From assembly GCA_013178005.1 (NCBI GenBank), contig JABLXL010000023.1, forward strand, positions 39,499-103,498: a stretch of DNA of 64,000 nt, read 5' to 3'. The notes under the pieces are model-generated. The model saw only the letters and a program-made list of their open reading frames with translations. It was not told where the DNA came from and did not search any database. Below are positions 18,549 to 27,813 of this stretch, one piece after another. Position numbers and translations under genes: made by a program. Within the stretch, counting starts at the first letter, position 1. Every line of letters begins with the position of its first letter. Source of the DNA: Actinomycetota bacterium (GTDB lineage Bacteria > Actinomycetota > Geothermincolia > Geothermincolales > RBG-13-55-18).

Positions 18549-19775
18549 TTGGCGCAGACCTATTCCTACCGTGTAAGGGACAAGCAGGGCAAGATAATCA
18601 CAGGCAAACTGGAGGCCGACAACGAGGCTCTGGTCTCGCAGCGACTGCGTGAGATGGGCTATTTCGTCATAGCCGTCGAGGAGGAAAGGGTTTCCCTCAC
18701 CAAGAAGGAGATCCGCATCTTCCAACCCAAGGTCAAGGGCAAGGACATCACCGTTTTCACCCGCCAGTTCGCCACCATGATCAACGCCGGCCTCCCGCTG
18801 GTGAAATGCCTGAGCATCCTCTCTGAGCAGACGGAGAGCCCCGTGCTCTCGGAGGTGGTGGCGGACGTGCAGCACGAGGTGGAGATGGGCCGATCCCTCT
18901 CGGAGGCGATGTCCAAGCACGGCAACATCTTCAAGGACCTCTACACCAGCATGGTGAAGGCGGGCGAGATCGGCGGCGTGCTGGACGACGTCTTGCTTCG
19001 TATCGCCACCACCCTGGAGAGCGAGGACGAGATAAGGCGGAGGATAAAATCGGCGTTGACCTATCCCGTGGCCATGTTCGCCATATCCATCCTGTTGTTG
19101 ATCGTCATGCTGGTGTTCGTGGTGCCAGTATTCGAGAGGATGTTCTCCCAGATGGGAGCGACCCTGCCCTTCCTCACCCGTATCATCATGGGCATAAGCC
19201 ACTTCCTGGTTAGTTGGAAGGGTGCAGTGCTCCTGATACTCCTCATCGTGGGAGGGGTGTTTTTGCGCAGGTGGCTGAAGACACCGGCGGGGCGCCGGAG
19301 GCTGGACGCGCTGAAACTGAAACTGCCGGTGTTCGGATCCTTGTTCCACAAGATGGCGCTTTCACGCTTCTCCCGCACCCTGGGAACCCTGGTCTCCAGC
19401 GGCGTGCCTATCCTACAGGCGCTGGAGATCACCTCCAACACGGTGGGCAACGTGCTGGTGGCTGAGGCGGTCGAGAACGTGAGGGCGGGCGTGAAGGAGG
19501 GGGATTCCATTGCCCGTCCCCTCGGTCAGAGCGCGCTCTTTCCGCCCATGGTCACCCAGATGCTGGCCATCGGAGAGGAAACCGGCGCCCTCGATACCAT
19601 GCTCAACAAGGTCTCCGATTTCTACGACTCGGAGATTTCCGCCACTGTGGAGGCGCTTACCTCGTTGCTGGAGCCTCTGCTCATCGTCTTCCTGGGAATC
19701 GTGGTGGGCACCATCGTCATCGCGCTGTACATGCCCATATTCTCCCTTGTCACACAGTTCACCAAGCAGTCATAG
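18549..19775 (+). CDS. pilC: Type IV pilus inner-membrane platform protein
   Basis: Polytopic platform that couples the PilB/PilT motors to the pilus. 408 residues with two repeated T2SSF domains: the first begins FTRQFATMINAGLPLVKCL, the second FSRTLGTLVSSGVPILQALE. Three hydrophobic segments are visible (near AMFAISILLLIVMLVFVVPV, AVLLILLIVGGVFLRR and LIVFLGIVVGTIVIALY). The TTG start follows AAAGGAG with 8-base spacing. No prepilin peptidase gene follows, unlike many pilC loci. Confidence 0.96.
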   Translation: MAQTYSYRVRDKQGKIITGKLEADNEALVSQRLREMGYFVIAVEEERVSLTKKEIRIFQPKVKGKDITVFTRQFATMINAGLPLVKCLSILSEQTESPVLSEVVADVQHEVEMGRSLSEAMSKHGNIFKDLYTSMVKAGEIGGVLDDVLLRIATTLESEDEIRRRIKSALTYPVAMFAISILLLIVMLVFVVPVFERMFSQMGATLPFLTRIIMGISHFLVSWKGAVLLILLIVGGVFLRRWLKTPAGRRRLDALKLKLPVFGSLFHKMALSRFSRTLGTLVSSGVPILQALEITSNTVGNVLVAEAVENVRAGVKEGDSIARPLGQSALFPPMVTQMLAIGEETGALDTMLNKVSDFYDSEISATVEALTSLLEPLLIVFLGIVVGTIVIALYMPIFSLVTQFTKQS

Positions 19776-20000
19776 CGCGCATGGATCAAGGGAGGCCTTT
19801 CCCGAACCGTATCTAGGGCTGTCTCCTCATAGCCACACGGTAGTGAGAACAAGGAATGGCTTATGGGGCTCGGGAACGGTTGATCTAACCTGCGGCGTGA
19901 TCGCAAAAGGTCAAAAAGCCCTCATAGTGGAAATTTATATTGGCGGGTGATCCAGGCGAAGCGAGACTTGGGACACGTTTTCTGTTGCGCCTGTTTATTA

Positions 20001-20028
20001 TTGACAAAAAGAATTAATTATATATAAG
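20001..20028 (+). promoter_or_regulatory. Promoter of the HTH-pilMNO operon
   Basis: TTGACA (20001-20006), a 16-base spacer and TATAAG (20023-20028) form a near-consensus sigma-70 promoter, with alternating A/T sequence between. It would give a leader of about 130 bases that contains the inverted repeat at 20116-20140. Confidence 0.65.
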
Positions 20029-20115
20029 ATATTAAGGAAATGTGAAAGATTACAAAAAGAGCTAAAGTTAGTTGCTGAAGTGGGCGATGAATATTATTGG
20101 CGCTTTCTGGAGTGA

Positions 20116-20140
20116 CCATTAGTTTATTGTCATCTAATGG
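20116..20140 (+). promoter_or_regulatory. Inverted repeat in leader, possible operator
   Basis: CCATTAG and CTAATGG are perfect 7-base arms separated by 11 bases, 27 bases before the HTH gene start. Candidate binding site for the small HTH protein encoded next (autoregulation), or a leader hairpin. Confidence 0.45.
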
Positions 20141-20167
20141 GAGAGCGGATTAGATGGAGGTCCGCGG

Positions 20168-20383
20168 TTGGCGGAGCGATTCAGCAACAAGCTATTGACG
20201 GTCAACGAAGTGGCTAATATCTTGAGGGTGTCCAACATGACGGTATACCGGCTGGTTAAGGGCGGCCAGATTCCGGCGATAAGGGTTGGGAAGAACTACC
20301 GCATCAAGGAAAGCGACGTAAACGACTACCTTAACCGGGGAAGCCAGAGGACGGGCGGGACGGATACTGGGGGTAGAGGATGA
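20168..20383 (+). CDS. Small HTH (excisionase/MerR-type) DNA-binding protein
   Basis: A 71-residue HTH_17 (excisionase-like) protein: LLTVNEVANILRVSNMTVYR is the helix-turn-helix, followed by the wing GQIPAIRVGKNYRIKESDV. The TTG start lies 7 bases after GGAGG, and the stop overlaps the pilM ATG (ATGA), so it is the first gene of the pilM operon. No integrase is nearby, so phage excision is unlikely; local transcription control of pilus genes fits better. Confidence 0.85.
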   Translation: MAERFSNKLLTVNEVANILRVSNMTVYRLVKGGQIPAIRVGKNYRIKESDVNDYLNRGSQRTGGTDTGGRG

Positions 20384-21441
20384 GTCCAAGAAAAGCCCAG
20401 GTGGCGGTGGGGCTGGACATCAGTTCCAACTCGCTCAAGGTGGCTGCAATCGACATCCAGAAAGGCGAACCCATCCTGAACACGCTGGGGATCGTCCGTA
20501 TCCCCGAAGGCGTGGTAAGGGACGGGGAGGTGGAAGACGGGGTAACCCTGGTCGAGTCCCTCAAGGAGCTCTGGCAGGTGACCGGCCTGAAGGAAAAGTC
20601 CGTTATCTTGGGCATTGCCAACCAGAAGGTGATCGTCCGGCCTATCGAGCTTCCCTACATGGAGAAGGAGGAGCTGGATAGCGCTTTGCGTTTCCAGGTG
20701 CAGGAGTTCATCCCCATTCCCATAGAGGACGCCATACTGGATTTCGACATCATCGAGGAGTTCATGACCGCAGAGGAGGAGCGCATGCTTACGGTGCTCC
20801 TGGTGGCCGCTCATAAGGACATGATACAGAGCTTCGTGGAGGTTCTTAAAGCGGCAGGGCTATCCCCCTCTGCGATAGACCTTAAGGCATTTGCGCTTCC
20901 CCGGTCTCTGATACCGTTGCAGGAGCTGAGGGCTGCCTATGAGGGCGGCGAGGCGGTGTGTCTCATCAATGTTGGGGCGGGGATAACCAACATCGCCATC
21001 GTCAAGGACAACGTGCCGCGTTTCGCGCGTTTCCTGCTCCGGGGCGGCGACGACTTCGTGCGCGCCATCGTCAATCGCCTCGACCTGGAATGGGTAGAGG
21101 CCGAGGAGATAAGGCGTGGAAGGCTGGCCAACCTCGAGGCCGACGCGGTTCTGCAACAGGAGATCTTTAACTTCGTAGGCGAGATAAGGCGCTCAATAGA
21201 CTATTATATTGCGCAGACCCAGGAGCGGACCTTCAGCAAGGCGGTGGTTTCTGGAAGCGGCTCGATGACGGTAAACCTCGTCCAGGAGCTGAACAAGGGG
21301 CTGAGGATGCCGGTGGAGGTAGGCCGGCCGTATCAGAACGTGCAGATGGGCAAGCTACCGTATACGCCCGAGGAGCTGGCGGAGATCGAGCCGGCGGTGG
21401 CGGTCTGCGTGGGGTTGGCGTTGCGGGAGGTAGTGGAATGA
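20380..21441 (+). CDS. pilM: Type IV pilus assembly protein PilM
   Basis: Actin-like cytoplasmic protein that binds the PilN N-terminus and forms the inner-membrane alignment ring. 353 residues beginning VAVGLDISSNSLKVAAID (phosphate-1 loop of the actin fold), with RFQVQEFIPIPIEDAILDF and later the nucleotide-binding VCLINVGAGITNIAIV. Overlaps both neighbours by 4 bases (ATGA), showing tight coupling with the HTH gene and pilN. Confidence 0.95.
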   Translation: MSPRKAQVAVGLDISSNSLKVAAIDIQKGEPILNTLGIVRIPEGVVRDGEVEDGVTLVESLKELWQVTGLKEKSVILGIANQKVIVRPIELPYMEKEELDSALRFQVQEFIPIPIEDAILDFDIIEEFMTAEEERMLTVLLVAAHKDMIQSFVEVLKAAGLSPSAIDLKAFALPRSLIPLQELRAAYEGGEAVCLINVGAGITNIAIVKDNVPRFARFLLRGGDDFVRAIVNRLDLEWVEAEEIRRGRLANLEADAVLQQEIFNFVGEIRRSIDYYIAQTQERTFSKAVVSGSGSMTVNLVQELNKGLRMPVEVGRPYQNVQMGKLPYTPEELAEIEPAVAVCVGLALREVVE

Positions 21442-22277
21442 CGAGGATTAACCTGCTGCCGCCGGAGGTAAAGGAGAAAGCGGAACGGCCGAGGCTCGCG
21501 CCCTGGTTCATACTCATGGGCGTGGTGACTATCGTGATTATAGTAGGACTGTTCTTCCTCTTCAGCGCCCAGAAATCCAGCAAGGAGGACACGCTGAAGG
21601 AAAAAGAGCAGGAACTGCAGGACCTGCAGAAACAGACCAAGCCCATAGAGAAATACGAGCAGCAGCAGGCGGAGCTGAAATCGCTGAAGCAACTGCTGGA
21701 CGCCGCCAACAGCGGAAGGGTCGCCTGGGCGCAGATGCTCAACGACCTCGCTATGTACGTGCCCGAGGGGCTCGCCACGGCCTCCAACCCCAGGGCGCCG
21801 GCCATTTGGCTCGCCTCTCTCGTCATCGACGCGGAGCCCCTGGAGGCCATAACGGGTGGCTTGGCTCCCACGGGTGGAGGTGCGGCGACGCCCATTTACA
21901 TCGAGGGATACGCCACGCCGGCGTGGTTGTGCATCCAGACCTGGCTGCCACGGGCGAGCGACTTCAAGGCGAGAGGGTTCCTGGACGCGTATCCCTATTA
22001 CTATTACTTCAGAGGACACCCGAAGGTAGCGGAATTCTTCGTGCGCCTGCAGAACATGGAGGAATGGTCTAACCTCTGGATCGAAAGCTCCACTCAGGAG
22101 ACCATCGAAGAGACGCGATTGGTAACCGTGACCAATCAGGATGGAACCACCACCCAGGAGGAACAGACATATTCCGACTGGGCGATCCACTTCACCATCC
22201 AGGGCAGGTGGAACCCGGAAAAAGCTATCTGGCAGGCGGAGACCCCGCAGCAGGCTTCTGTTACCGGAGGTGGCTGA
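21438..22277 (+). CDS. pilN: Type IV pilus assembly protein PilN
   Basis: Bitopic membrane protein that connects PilM to PilO. The N-terminus MTRINLLPPEVKEK contains the INLLP motif that docks into PilM, followed by one transmembrane helix (FILMGVVTIVIIVGLFFLF) and a coiled coil (about residues 50-95). At 279 residues it is longer than typical PilN (about 180-200); the extra length is a region rich in Gly, Tyr and Trp around residues 130-200 before the ferredoxin-like end. Confidence 0.93.
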   Translation: MTRINLLPPEVKEKAERPRLAPWFILMGVVTIVIIVGLFFLFSAQKSSKEDTLKEKEQELQDLQKQTKPIEKYEQQQAELKSLKQLLDAANSGRVAWAQMLNDLAMYVPEGLATASNPRAPAIWLASLVIDAEPLEAITGGLAPTGGGAATPIYIEGYATPAWLCIQTWLPRASDFKARGFLDAYPYYYYFRGHPKVAEFFVRLQNMEEWSNLWIESSTQETIEETRLVTVTNQDGTTTQEEQTYSDWAIHFTIQGRWNPEKAIWQAETPQQASVTGGG

Positions 22278-22278
22278 T

Positions 22279-22890
22279 ATGAAGATAAGAGCTAGCGCGG
22301 GGATATGGCTCTTGGTGGGCGCCCTGGTTTGTATCATCTTTCTTGTGCTGGCGCTATTCCTCATCGTCTTCCCCCAGCGCAGCAAAATAAGCGACGTTGA
22401 GGAAAAGATTGACGCCGTGGAGACCAGCATTCAGACGGAGATGAACAGGCTGAACCAGCTCAGGCAGTATGAGAAGGATCCCGAGCAGTTCACGCGTCAG
22501 ATCGAGGTCATCAAAGAGCGCATTCCTGAGCAGGTAGAGCTTGCGGACATCATCGAGCAGATAGACCATGCCGCGGAGGAGTCGGGCCTGGATTTCTTTT
22601 CCTTCACTCCTCAGACACCCGTAGCGGCCCAGGGATTCTACGTGGTCACCTGCGAGACGGTATTTAACGGCAGGTATTTTAACCTGGTGGAATTCTTCAA
22701 CCACATCGAAAGGCTTCCCAGGTCCGTGAAGGTGGTGTACCTGAACATCGCTCCCGGAGACGCAGGCCTTCCCTACCTGGAGATAACCATCAGGTTTAGG
22801 GCCTTCTTCACCTCGGATAAAGGCGTGGAGCAATTGGTGACCGGCGGCGCCGCACCCGCTCCCACTGGAGGAGCGGAGGGAGGCCAGTAA
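22279..22890 (+). CDS. pilO: Type IV pilus assembly protein PilO
   Basis: Partner of PilN in the inner-membrane complex. 203 residues with an N-terminal transmembrane helix (GIWLLVGALVCIIFLVLALFL cut at about residues 8-33), a coiled coil and a ferredoxin-like domain (LADIIEQIDHAAEESGLDFF; FNLVEFFNHIERLPRSVKV). The ATG at 22279 follows the pilN stop by one base, with CGGAGG at the end of pilN as Shine-Dalgarno. The C-terminus is a Gly/Pro/Ala tail. Confidence 0.93.
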   Translation: MKIRASAGIWLLVGALVCIIFLVLALFLIVFPQRSKISDVEEKIDAVETSIQTEMNRLNQLRQYEKDPEQFTRQIEVIKERIPEQVELADIIEQIDHAAEESGLDFFSFTPQTPVAAQGFYVVTCETVFNGRYFNLVEFFNHIERLPRSVKVVYLNIAPGDAGLPYLEITIRFRAFFTSDKGVEQLVTGGAAPAPTGGAEGGQ

Positions 22891-22959
22891 GATGCGCAGG
22901 GGGTTGTGTTGCGGCTTTTCGGCAAGGTCGCGTGCCTTTCAAGAGGATGAGCGGGGTTG

Positions 22960-23667
22960 ATGCATATGGAGAAGAAGACCAAGAAGATGGGTGCGCGAGA
23001 ACGCGAGGAAGGAAAAGAAAAGACCACCATACGCTTGCTATGCGGGCTTGCGCTCGCAGTGATGGTGGTAGCCGTGCTGGTAATATCAGCTAAGCCTGGT
23101 TCCAGCGCGGGAGGGAAGACAGCGCTCTCCCAAGTGCTGGTTTCTCCCGACAGCGAGGTGGATATAGATTCAGAGGGACTGGCGTCGCGTGTAGTAGAGC
23201 AGAAGTTCCAGGTGCATATGGAGGAAATGGATCAGCAGCTGGGAGAGATACCGCACGTGGAGATATGGGTGCTGAACGACCCCTTCTACCCCCTTATAGG
23301 AACAGCGGGTGACCTTAGGGACAGCGAAGGCAACCTGGCGAACAAGCAGTGGCAGATGCTGGGCTTTCCTGATTACGAACAGGCGACCGGCACCACGGGT
23401 TCCGCACCGGCGACAAGCCCTCCAAGCTCCCTTCCGGTGACCACCAGCATCCCCCAGAGGGTGGTGTTGCTGAAGGACGTCTACGAGATGCGCGGCATCA
23501 AATATGCAGATATAAAAGTAAATGACGACACCTACACAAAGCTGAAGGCGGGAAGCGTGTTCGCGGAGGTCTTCAAGGTACAGGAGATAAAAAGCGATGA
23601 CTCCGTCGTCGTGGTGTGCGGGGACGAGACCTACGAGCTGAAGGAGAACGAGCTGAGAAAGATATAG
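22960..23667 (+). CDS. PilP-like bitopic protein at the end of the pilMNO operon
   Basis: A 235-residue protein with a highly charged start, one transmembrane helix (about residues 25-44), a Ser/Thr/Pro linker (residues 145-165) and a C-terminal beta domain (VVLLKDVYEMRGIKYADIKV ... VVVVCGDETYELKENELRKI). Position after pilO and topology match PilP-like proteins, but the sequence is not a clear PilP, and no secretin partner is expected in a single-membrane actinobacterium. TTG 22957, ATG 22960 and ATG 22966 are possible starts. A strong terminator follows. Confidence 0.6.
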   Translation: MHMEKKTKKMGAREREEGKEKTTIRLLCGLALAVMVVAVLVISAKPGSSAGGKTALSQVLVSPDSEVDIDSEGLASRVVEQKFQVHMEEMDQQLGEIPHVEIWVLNDPFYPLIGTAGDLRDSEGNLANKQWQMLGFPDYEQATGTTGSAPATSPPSSLPVTTSIPQRVVLLKDVYEMRGIKYADIKVNDDTYTKLKAGSVFAEVFKVQEIKSDDSVVVVCGDETYELKENELRKI

Positions 23668-23683
23668 GAATGGTGGAGGGCGG

Positions 23684-23710
23684 AAGGGCGGCGGAAACGC
23701 CGCCCTTTTA
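23684..23710 (+). terminator. Intrinsic terminator of the pilMNO operon
   Basis: AAGGGCGGCG, a GAAA tetraloop and CGCCGCCCTT form a perfect 10-bp stem followed by a short T-run ending TTTTA, 17 bases after the PilP-like stop. It separates the pilus operon from aroC. Confidence 0.92.
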
Positions 23711-23932
23711 AGTTGGTCAAGTCCCTCGGTGAAATAAGGGGTCAGGCCCCGCCCCTGCCGAGTACGGTTGGCGAATGGGGAATTTATTGCGAAATAATTA
23801 TGATCATGGTGGGCGGAAGGATGCAGTAAACATGTTATTAAGATACCTGGAGGATGTCGGGATACGCATTGGCGAACCCGCAATCTCGCACGGAATAATG
23901 AAGCTCTCGGCGTGGGGAAGGATGCGAAAAGG

Positions 23933-25090
23933 ATGGGATTGAGATACCTGGATGCGGGAGAGTCGCATGGCAAGGCCGTGGTGGTCATCGTGGAGGGAAT
24001 GCCCCACGGTCTGGTAATCGGCGCGTCCCGCATAGAAGAGGAGCTGGCCCGCAGGAGGTTGGGTTACGGTAGGGGCGGGCGCATGCGCCTTGAGAGGGAC
24101 AGGGTCGAGATACTCTCCGGCGTGAGGGGCGGGAAGACCATGGGCAGCCCCGTGGCCATGCTGGTGGAGAACGCCGAATACGAGCGCTGGAGGGAGGTCA
24201 TGGCAGTGGAGGGCGATATCGCCGTTGAGCCACTAACCGCGATCAGGCCGGGCCATGCAGATCTCCCCGGAGCGCTGAAATACGCGACGCGTGACCTGCG
24301 CGATGTCCTGGAACGAGCCTCCGCTCGCGAAACGGTGGGAAGGGTATGCGCGGGCGCATTGGCGAAAGCTTTGCTGGAAAAGCTAGGCATGAGGATATTG
24401 TCGCACGTGTTGTCGGTTGGGGGGATATGGGCGGAAACCGGGGGGGCGCGTTCGCCGGAGGAACTGGAAGGCGCTGACGGTGATCCCCTGCGCTGCCTCG
24501 ACCCCCGGGCTTCGGGAAAAATGGTTAAAAAGATCGAGGAAGCCGAGAAAAACGGCGACTCCCTCGGCGGGGTTTTCGAGGTGGTGGCCTTCGGGGTTCC
24601 GCCCGGCATAGGGAGCCACGTGCACTGGGACAGGCGGCTGGACGCCCGGCTGGCGGCAGCTGTCATGGGAATCCAGGCGGTTAAAGGGGTGGAGATAGGC
24701 GACGGCTTCCGGCTTGCGGAGATGCCCGGGTCGCGGGCGGTGGACGTCTTGGAATACACAGGCGATGCGGGTTTCGTCAGGGCTTCCAACCACGCCGGAG
24801 GCATAGAGGGGGGGATGAGCAACGGAGAGCCCATAGTGCTAAGGGCGGCCATGAAGCCCATACCCACCATGAAGAAAGCGGTGGATTCCGTTGACCTGGT
24901 GAGCAAGGAAAAGGTGAAAGCGGCGGTGGAGCGCGCTGACATCTGCGCGGTGCCTGCCGCCGCGGTGATAGCTGAGTCCGTCGTCTCCCTGGTGATAGCG
25001 GACGCCCTGCTGGAGAAGACGGGCGGCGACTCGATGCTCGAGATCGAAGAGAGGCTCGAGGCTATGTGGCGGCGCATACGCGACTTTTAG
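23933..25090 (+). CDS. aroC: Chorismate synthase
   Basis: FMN-dependent last step of the shikimate pathway. The start of the fold reads GLRYLDAGESHGKAV, with the conserved His; RPGHADLPGALKY, the HAGGIEGGMSNG block and VPAAAVIAESV are family signatures. 385 residues from ATG 23933 is normal length; TTG 23939 has better spacing from AAAAGG and GTG 23912 would extend it. aroK follows 15 bases after the stop. Confidence 0.97.
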   Translation: MGLRYLDAGESHGKAVVVIVEGMPHGLVIGASRIEEELARRRLGYGRGGRMRLERDRVEILSGVRGGKTMGSPVAMLVENAEYERWREVMAVEGDIAVEPLTAIRPGHADLPGALKYATRDLRDVLERASARETVGRVCAGALAKALLEKLGMRILSHVLSVGGIWAETGGARSPEELEGADGDPLRCLDPRASGKMVKKIEEAEKNGDSLGGVFEVVAFGVPPGIGSHVHWDRRLDARLAAAVMGIQAVKGVEIGDGFRLAEMPGSRAVDVLEYTGDAGFVRASNHAGGIEGGMSNGEPIVLRAAMKPIPTMKKAVDSVDLVSKEKVKAAVERADICAVPAAAVIAESVVSLVIADALLEKTGGDSMLEIEERLEAMWRRIRDF

Positions 25091-25105
25091 GCGTCGGGAA
25101 GAGAT

Positions 25106-25633
25106 ATGGGCGCGGAGATGAAGAGCATCGCCTTGATCGGTTTCATGGGCTCCGGGAAGAGCACCGTGGGTCGCGTGCTTGCGGAAAACCTGGACTTGCC
25201 GTTTATAGACCTCGACGAGGAGATCGAGGAGGAAGCGGGCACGAGTGTGCCGGAGATATTCTCCCGCGAGGGGGAGGGTGGGTTCAGGAACAGGGAATCA
25301 CGAGCTTTAAAGCGAGTACTTGAGGAAGGGCAGGCGGTGGTGGCCTGCGGAGGCGGGGTGGTGACGGTGGAGGAAAATGTCAGGGAACTAAGGGAGCGGT
25401 CGGTGGTGTTTTTACTCGCGGTATCCCTTGACGAGGCGCTTCGCAGGATAAGGGACGACGGCGCCGCGAGGCCGCTGCTGGCGGGCCCGGAATGGGAGGA
25501 GAAAGCGAGGCGACTCCTGGAGGACAGGAGAGAGAGTTACCTGGGGGCGGCGCACGAGGTGATCGAGACCGACAAGGCCTCGCCCGAGGAGATCGCGGAG
25601 GAGATAGCGCGAAGATGGAGGAGATACGCGTAA
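25106..25633 (+). CDS. aroK: Shikimate kinase
   Basis: ATP-dependent phosphorylation of shikimate. Walker A GFMGSGKST, shikimate-binding FIDLDEEIE and FRNRE, the VVACGGGVV loop and lid RPLL are all present in 175 residues. The stop lies 16 bases inside the downstream aroB gene, which shows coupling. An internal ATG at 25118 is a possible alternative start. Confidence 0.97.
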   Translation: MGAEMKSIALIGFMGSGKSTVGRVLAENLDLPFIDLDEEIEEEAGTSVPEIFSREGEGGFRNRESRALKRVLEEGQAVVACGGGVVTVEENVRELRERSVVFLLAVSLDEALRRIRDDGAARPLLAGPEWEEKARRLLEDRRESYLGAAHEVIETDKASPEEIAEEIARRWRRYA

Positions 25634-26730
25634 AGGCCGCCTCCCGCGAATACGACGTATTGGTGGGCGAAGGCGCGATAAGCGAGCAATTGCCCCGCCT
25701 GGTTTCGGGGCGTGAGGCCGGTCAGGTGGTGGTGGTGTCGCACCCCCACTTGCTCTCCCTTCATGGCGAGGAGCTCGGGAGCGCGTTGTGCGACGCCGGA
25801 CATGTGGCATGGGAAAAACGCGTGTTCCTCTTCCCGGAAGGAGAGGAGCACAAGAGGCCTGTAACCGTGATCGCCCTCCAAGAGTTGATGCTCGAATGGG
25901 GGGTGACACGTAAAGGGGTTGTGCTGGCCTTCGGGGGCGGGGTGGTGGGGGACCTGACGGGCTACGCTGCTGCCACGTACATGCGGGGCATGGATTACAT
26001 CCAGCTCCCGACCACCTTGGTGGCCATGGTCGACTCCAGCGTGGGGGGCAAGGTGGGAGTGGACATGCCCGGGGCCAAGAACGCCGTAGGGGCTTTCCAC
26101 CAGCCTTTAGCGGTGATCGCCGATCCCGGCTTGTTGTCAACCCTTCCCAGGAGAGAACTGCTGGGCGGCATGGCCGAGGTCATAAAGTACGGATTCCTCT
26201 ACGATGAAAGGCTTCTTACCCTGGAGGGCGGATCGGAGGGTTGGGTCAGGCTGACGGAATGGGAGAGGGCGGAGATCATTGCGCGCTGCGTAAGGCACAA
26301 GGCGGCGGTGGTGGAGAAGGACGAAAGGGACCTGGCCGGGGAGCGGGCGATGCTCAACTACGGGCACACTTTTGGTCACGCGCTGGAGGCCGCTACCGGC
26401 TACGTTACGCTGCGCCATGGAGAGGCAGTAGCAGTTGGCATGATCATGGCCGCGAGGGCGGCGGAGGACGCGGGAAAGGCCAGGGTGCCTCTGCTGGAGC
26501 TCCATAGGAAGCTGTTAAGTCCGCTTCTGCAAGAGGCGCCCTCGCTGGAAGGGATCGACGCGCAGAAGGTCATTGATGCCATGCGCTCGGATAAAAAAAG
26601 GGAACGCGAGGCGAAGTTCGTGCTCCTGGAGAGACCTCAGCGGCCCCTCCTGGTGGAAGGCTTGCCGGAAGAGGTGGTCAAGAGGGCGGTCGAGGAGACG
26701 CTAGGAGATCTGTGGCCGGAAAACTCGTGA
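25615..26730 (+). CDS. aroB: 3-dehydroquinate synthase
   Basis: NAD- and metal-dependent cyclisation of DAHP to 3-dehydroquinate. 371 residues with FPEGEEHKRP, the NAD-binding GGGVVGDLTGYAAATYMRG, QLPTTLVAMVDSSVGGKVGV and the metal-binding region (GMAEVIKYG; NYGHTFGHALE). The ATG at 25615 overlaps the aroK end by 19 bases and has GGAGGAG about 10 bases upstream; earlier in-frame starts would only shadow aroK. Confidence 0.97.
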   Translation: MEEIRVKAASREYDVLVGEGAISEQLPRLVSGREAGQVVVVSHPHLLSLHGEELGSALCDAGHVAWEKRVFLFPEGEEHKRPVTVIALQELMLEWGVTRKGVVLAFGGGVVGDLTGYAAATYMRGMDYIQLPTTLVAMVDSSVGGKVGVDMPGAKNAVGAFHQPLAVIADPGLLSTLPRRELLGGMAEVIKYGFLYDERLLTLEGGSEGWVRLTEWERAEIIARCVRHKAAVVEKDERDLAGERAMLNYGHTFGHALEAATGYVTLRHGEAVAVGMIMAARAAEDAGKARVPLLELHRKLLSPLLQEAPSLEGIDAQKVIDAMRSDKKREREAKFVLLERPQRPLLVEGLPEEVVKRAVEETLGDLWPENS

Positions 26731-26986
26731 AGACAAGTCACTTTCCCCACAGACCAAGCACTCAGTCGGTGTGGAAAAGGGAGAAGGTGAAATATTGGGG
26801 ATGCCTGAAAGCAAGTTGCAGTAAGTCAACGGAACGGTTATCGGCGCGAGGCAGTGCGAGGATTCCTGACAAGGGATACCCGTAGAGGTTGTTGCGGCAG
26901 TCGGAAGGGCGGGCGTGACAGGCGCTCTGTTGGCGATGGTTTGTAAAAAGGACGCTTCTACAGGTTAAAACGAGGCGGTGATATAC

Positions 26987-27451
26987 ATGACGTTGATAGC
27001 GGTGGTGAACGGGCCGAACCTCAACCTCCTGGGCGCGCGGGAACCGGAAGTTTACGGGACAACGAGCTGGGAGGAGGTAAGGAAAGGCCTCGAGGAGCTG
27101 GCGGAAGGCAATGGGGTCGAGCTGGAGTTCTTCCAGAGCAACCACGAGGGTGCCATCGTGGATTACCTGCAGGGCCTGCGGGGTCGCGCCGCCGGGTTGA
27201 TAATTAACCCCGGCGCACTCACCCACTACTCGTACTCCCTGAGGGACGCGCTGGCCATGCTGGATTTCCCCAAGGTCGAGGTTCACCTGACCAACATATT
27301 GGGGAGGGAGGAATGGAGGAGCCGCTCCGTCACCGCGGACGCGGTGCGTGGGGTCATATCAGGCCTCGGCACCGCAGTTTACCGCCTTGCGCTCGACTAT
27401 CTCCTGGAGCCTGAGACCAGAAGGGAAACGGGCGATCACCGAGCGGAATAG
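26987..27451 (+). CDS. aroQ: Type II 3-dehydroquinate dehydratase
   Basis: Dodecameric type II enzyme converting 3-dehydroquinate to 3-dehydroshikimate. 154 residues with NGPNLNLLGAREPEVYG (the catalytic Tyr region includes VYGT), FFQSNHEGAIVDYL, INPGALTHYSYSLRDAL (catalytic His) and EVHLTNILGREEWR. ATG 26987 is preferred because GAGGCGG lies 8 bases upstream; GTG 26978 overlaps that site. It is separated from aroB by 256 bases with no recognisable gene. Confidence 0.95.
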   Translation: MTLIAVVNGPNLNLLGAREPEVYGTTSWEEVRKGLEELAEGNGVELEFFQSNHEGAIVDYLQGLRGRAAGLIINPGALTHYSYSLRDALAMLDFPKVEVHLTNILGREEWRSRSVTADAVRGVISGLGTAVYRLALDYLLEPETRRETGDHRAE

Positions 27452-27813
27452 AGCGGCCATCGCCGGTTTTCGGTTTGACAGGAAACGGGTCAAGATTCGG
27501 ATGGCGGACTATGGCGGGTATCAAGACGATATCCTTTGGGATGTTAGTATACACATTAATTAATATAGTACATAATAGCAGCTAGTTAGTTCTGTGTAAC
27601 ATTATCGTAACACGAGTTGCAGGTATTTTACCGCCAACCAGGCAGAAAGGGGTTAAGATAATTTCGCGGTGTTTCGATGATCAAAACAACGGAAACTCGT
27701 GGCAAGGGCGATGGAAATGGTCGGAAGGCGGAAACACACATGCTGTCTCGCGGAGGATCGGCTGGTGAGGATCCTGATGCTGTACGTGGGTTGTTGGGTG
27801 CGCGCAAGGGACG
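27452..27813 (+). other. Gap before the pilin genes, AT-rich centre
   Basis: 362 bases with no credible gene. The part from about 27540 to 27610 is AT-rich and contains possible -10 boxes (TATAGT 27564-27569; CATAAT 27571-27576) without a good -35, and a direct repeat GTAACA-N5-GTAACA around 27596-27612. A promoter for the four pilin genes probably lies here. Confidence 0.4.

Larger units (their letters stand above)
19776..20167 (+). other. AT-rich regulatory gap before the HTH-pilM operon
   Basis: 392 bases without a gene. The right half is AT-rich and contains a strong promoter and an inverted repeat, each listed separately. No terminator for pilC is obvious. Confidence 0.55.

Noticed and set aside
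20168..20383. Excisionase-like gene as a sign of a prophage or integrative element
   Set aside because: No integrase, recombinase or att site nearby; the gene is coupled to pilM, so a pilus-operon regulator is more likely.
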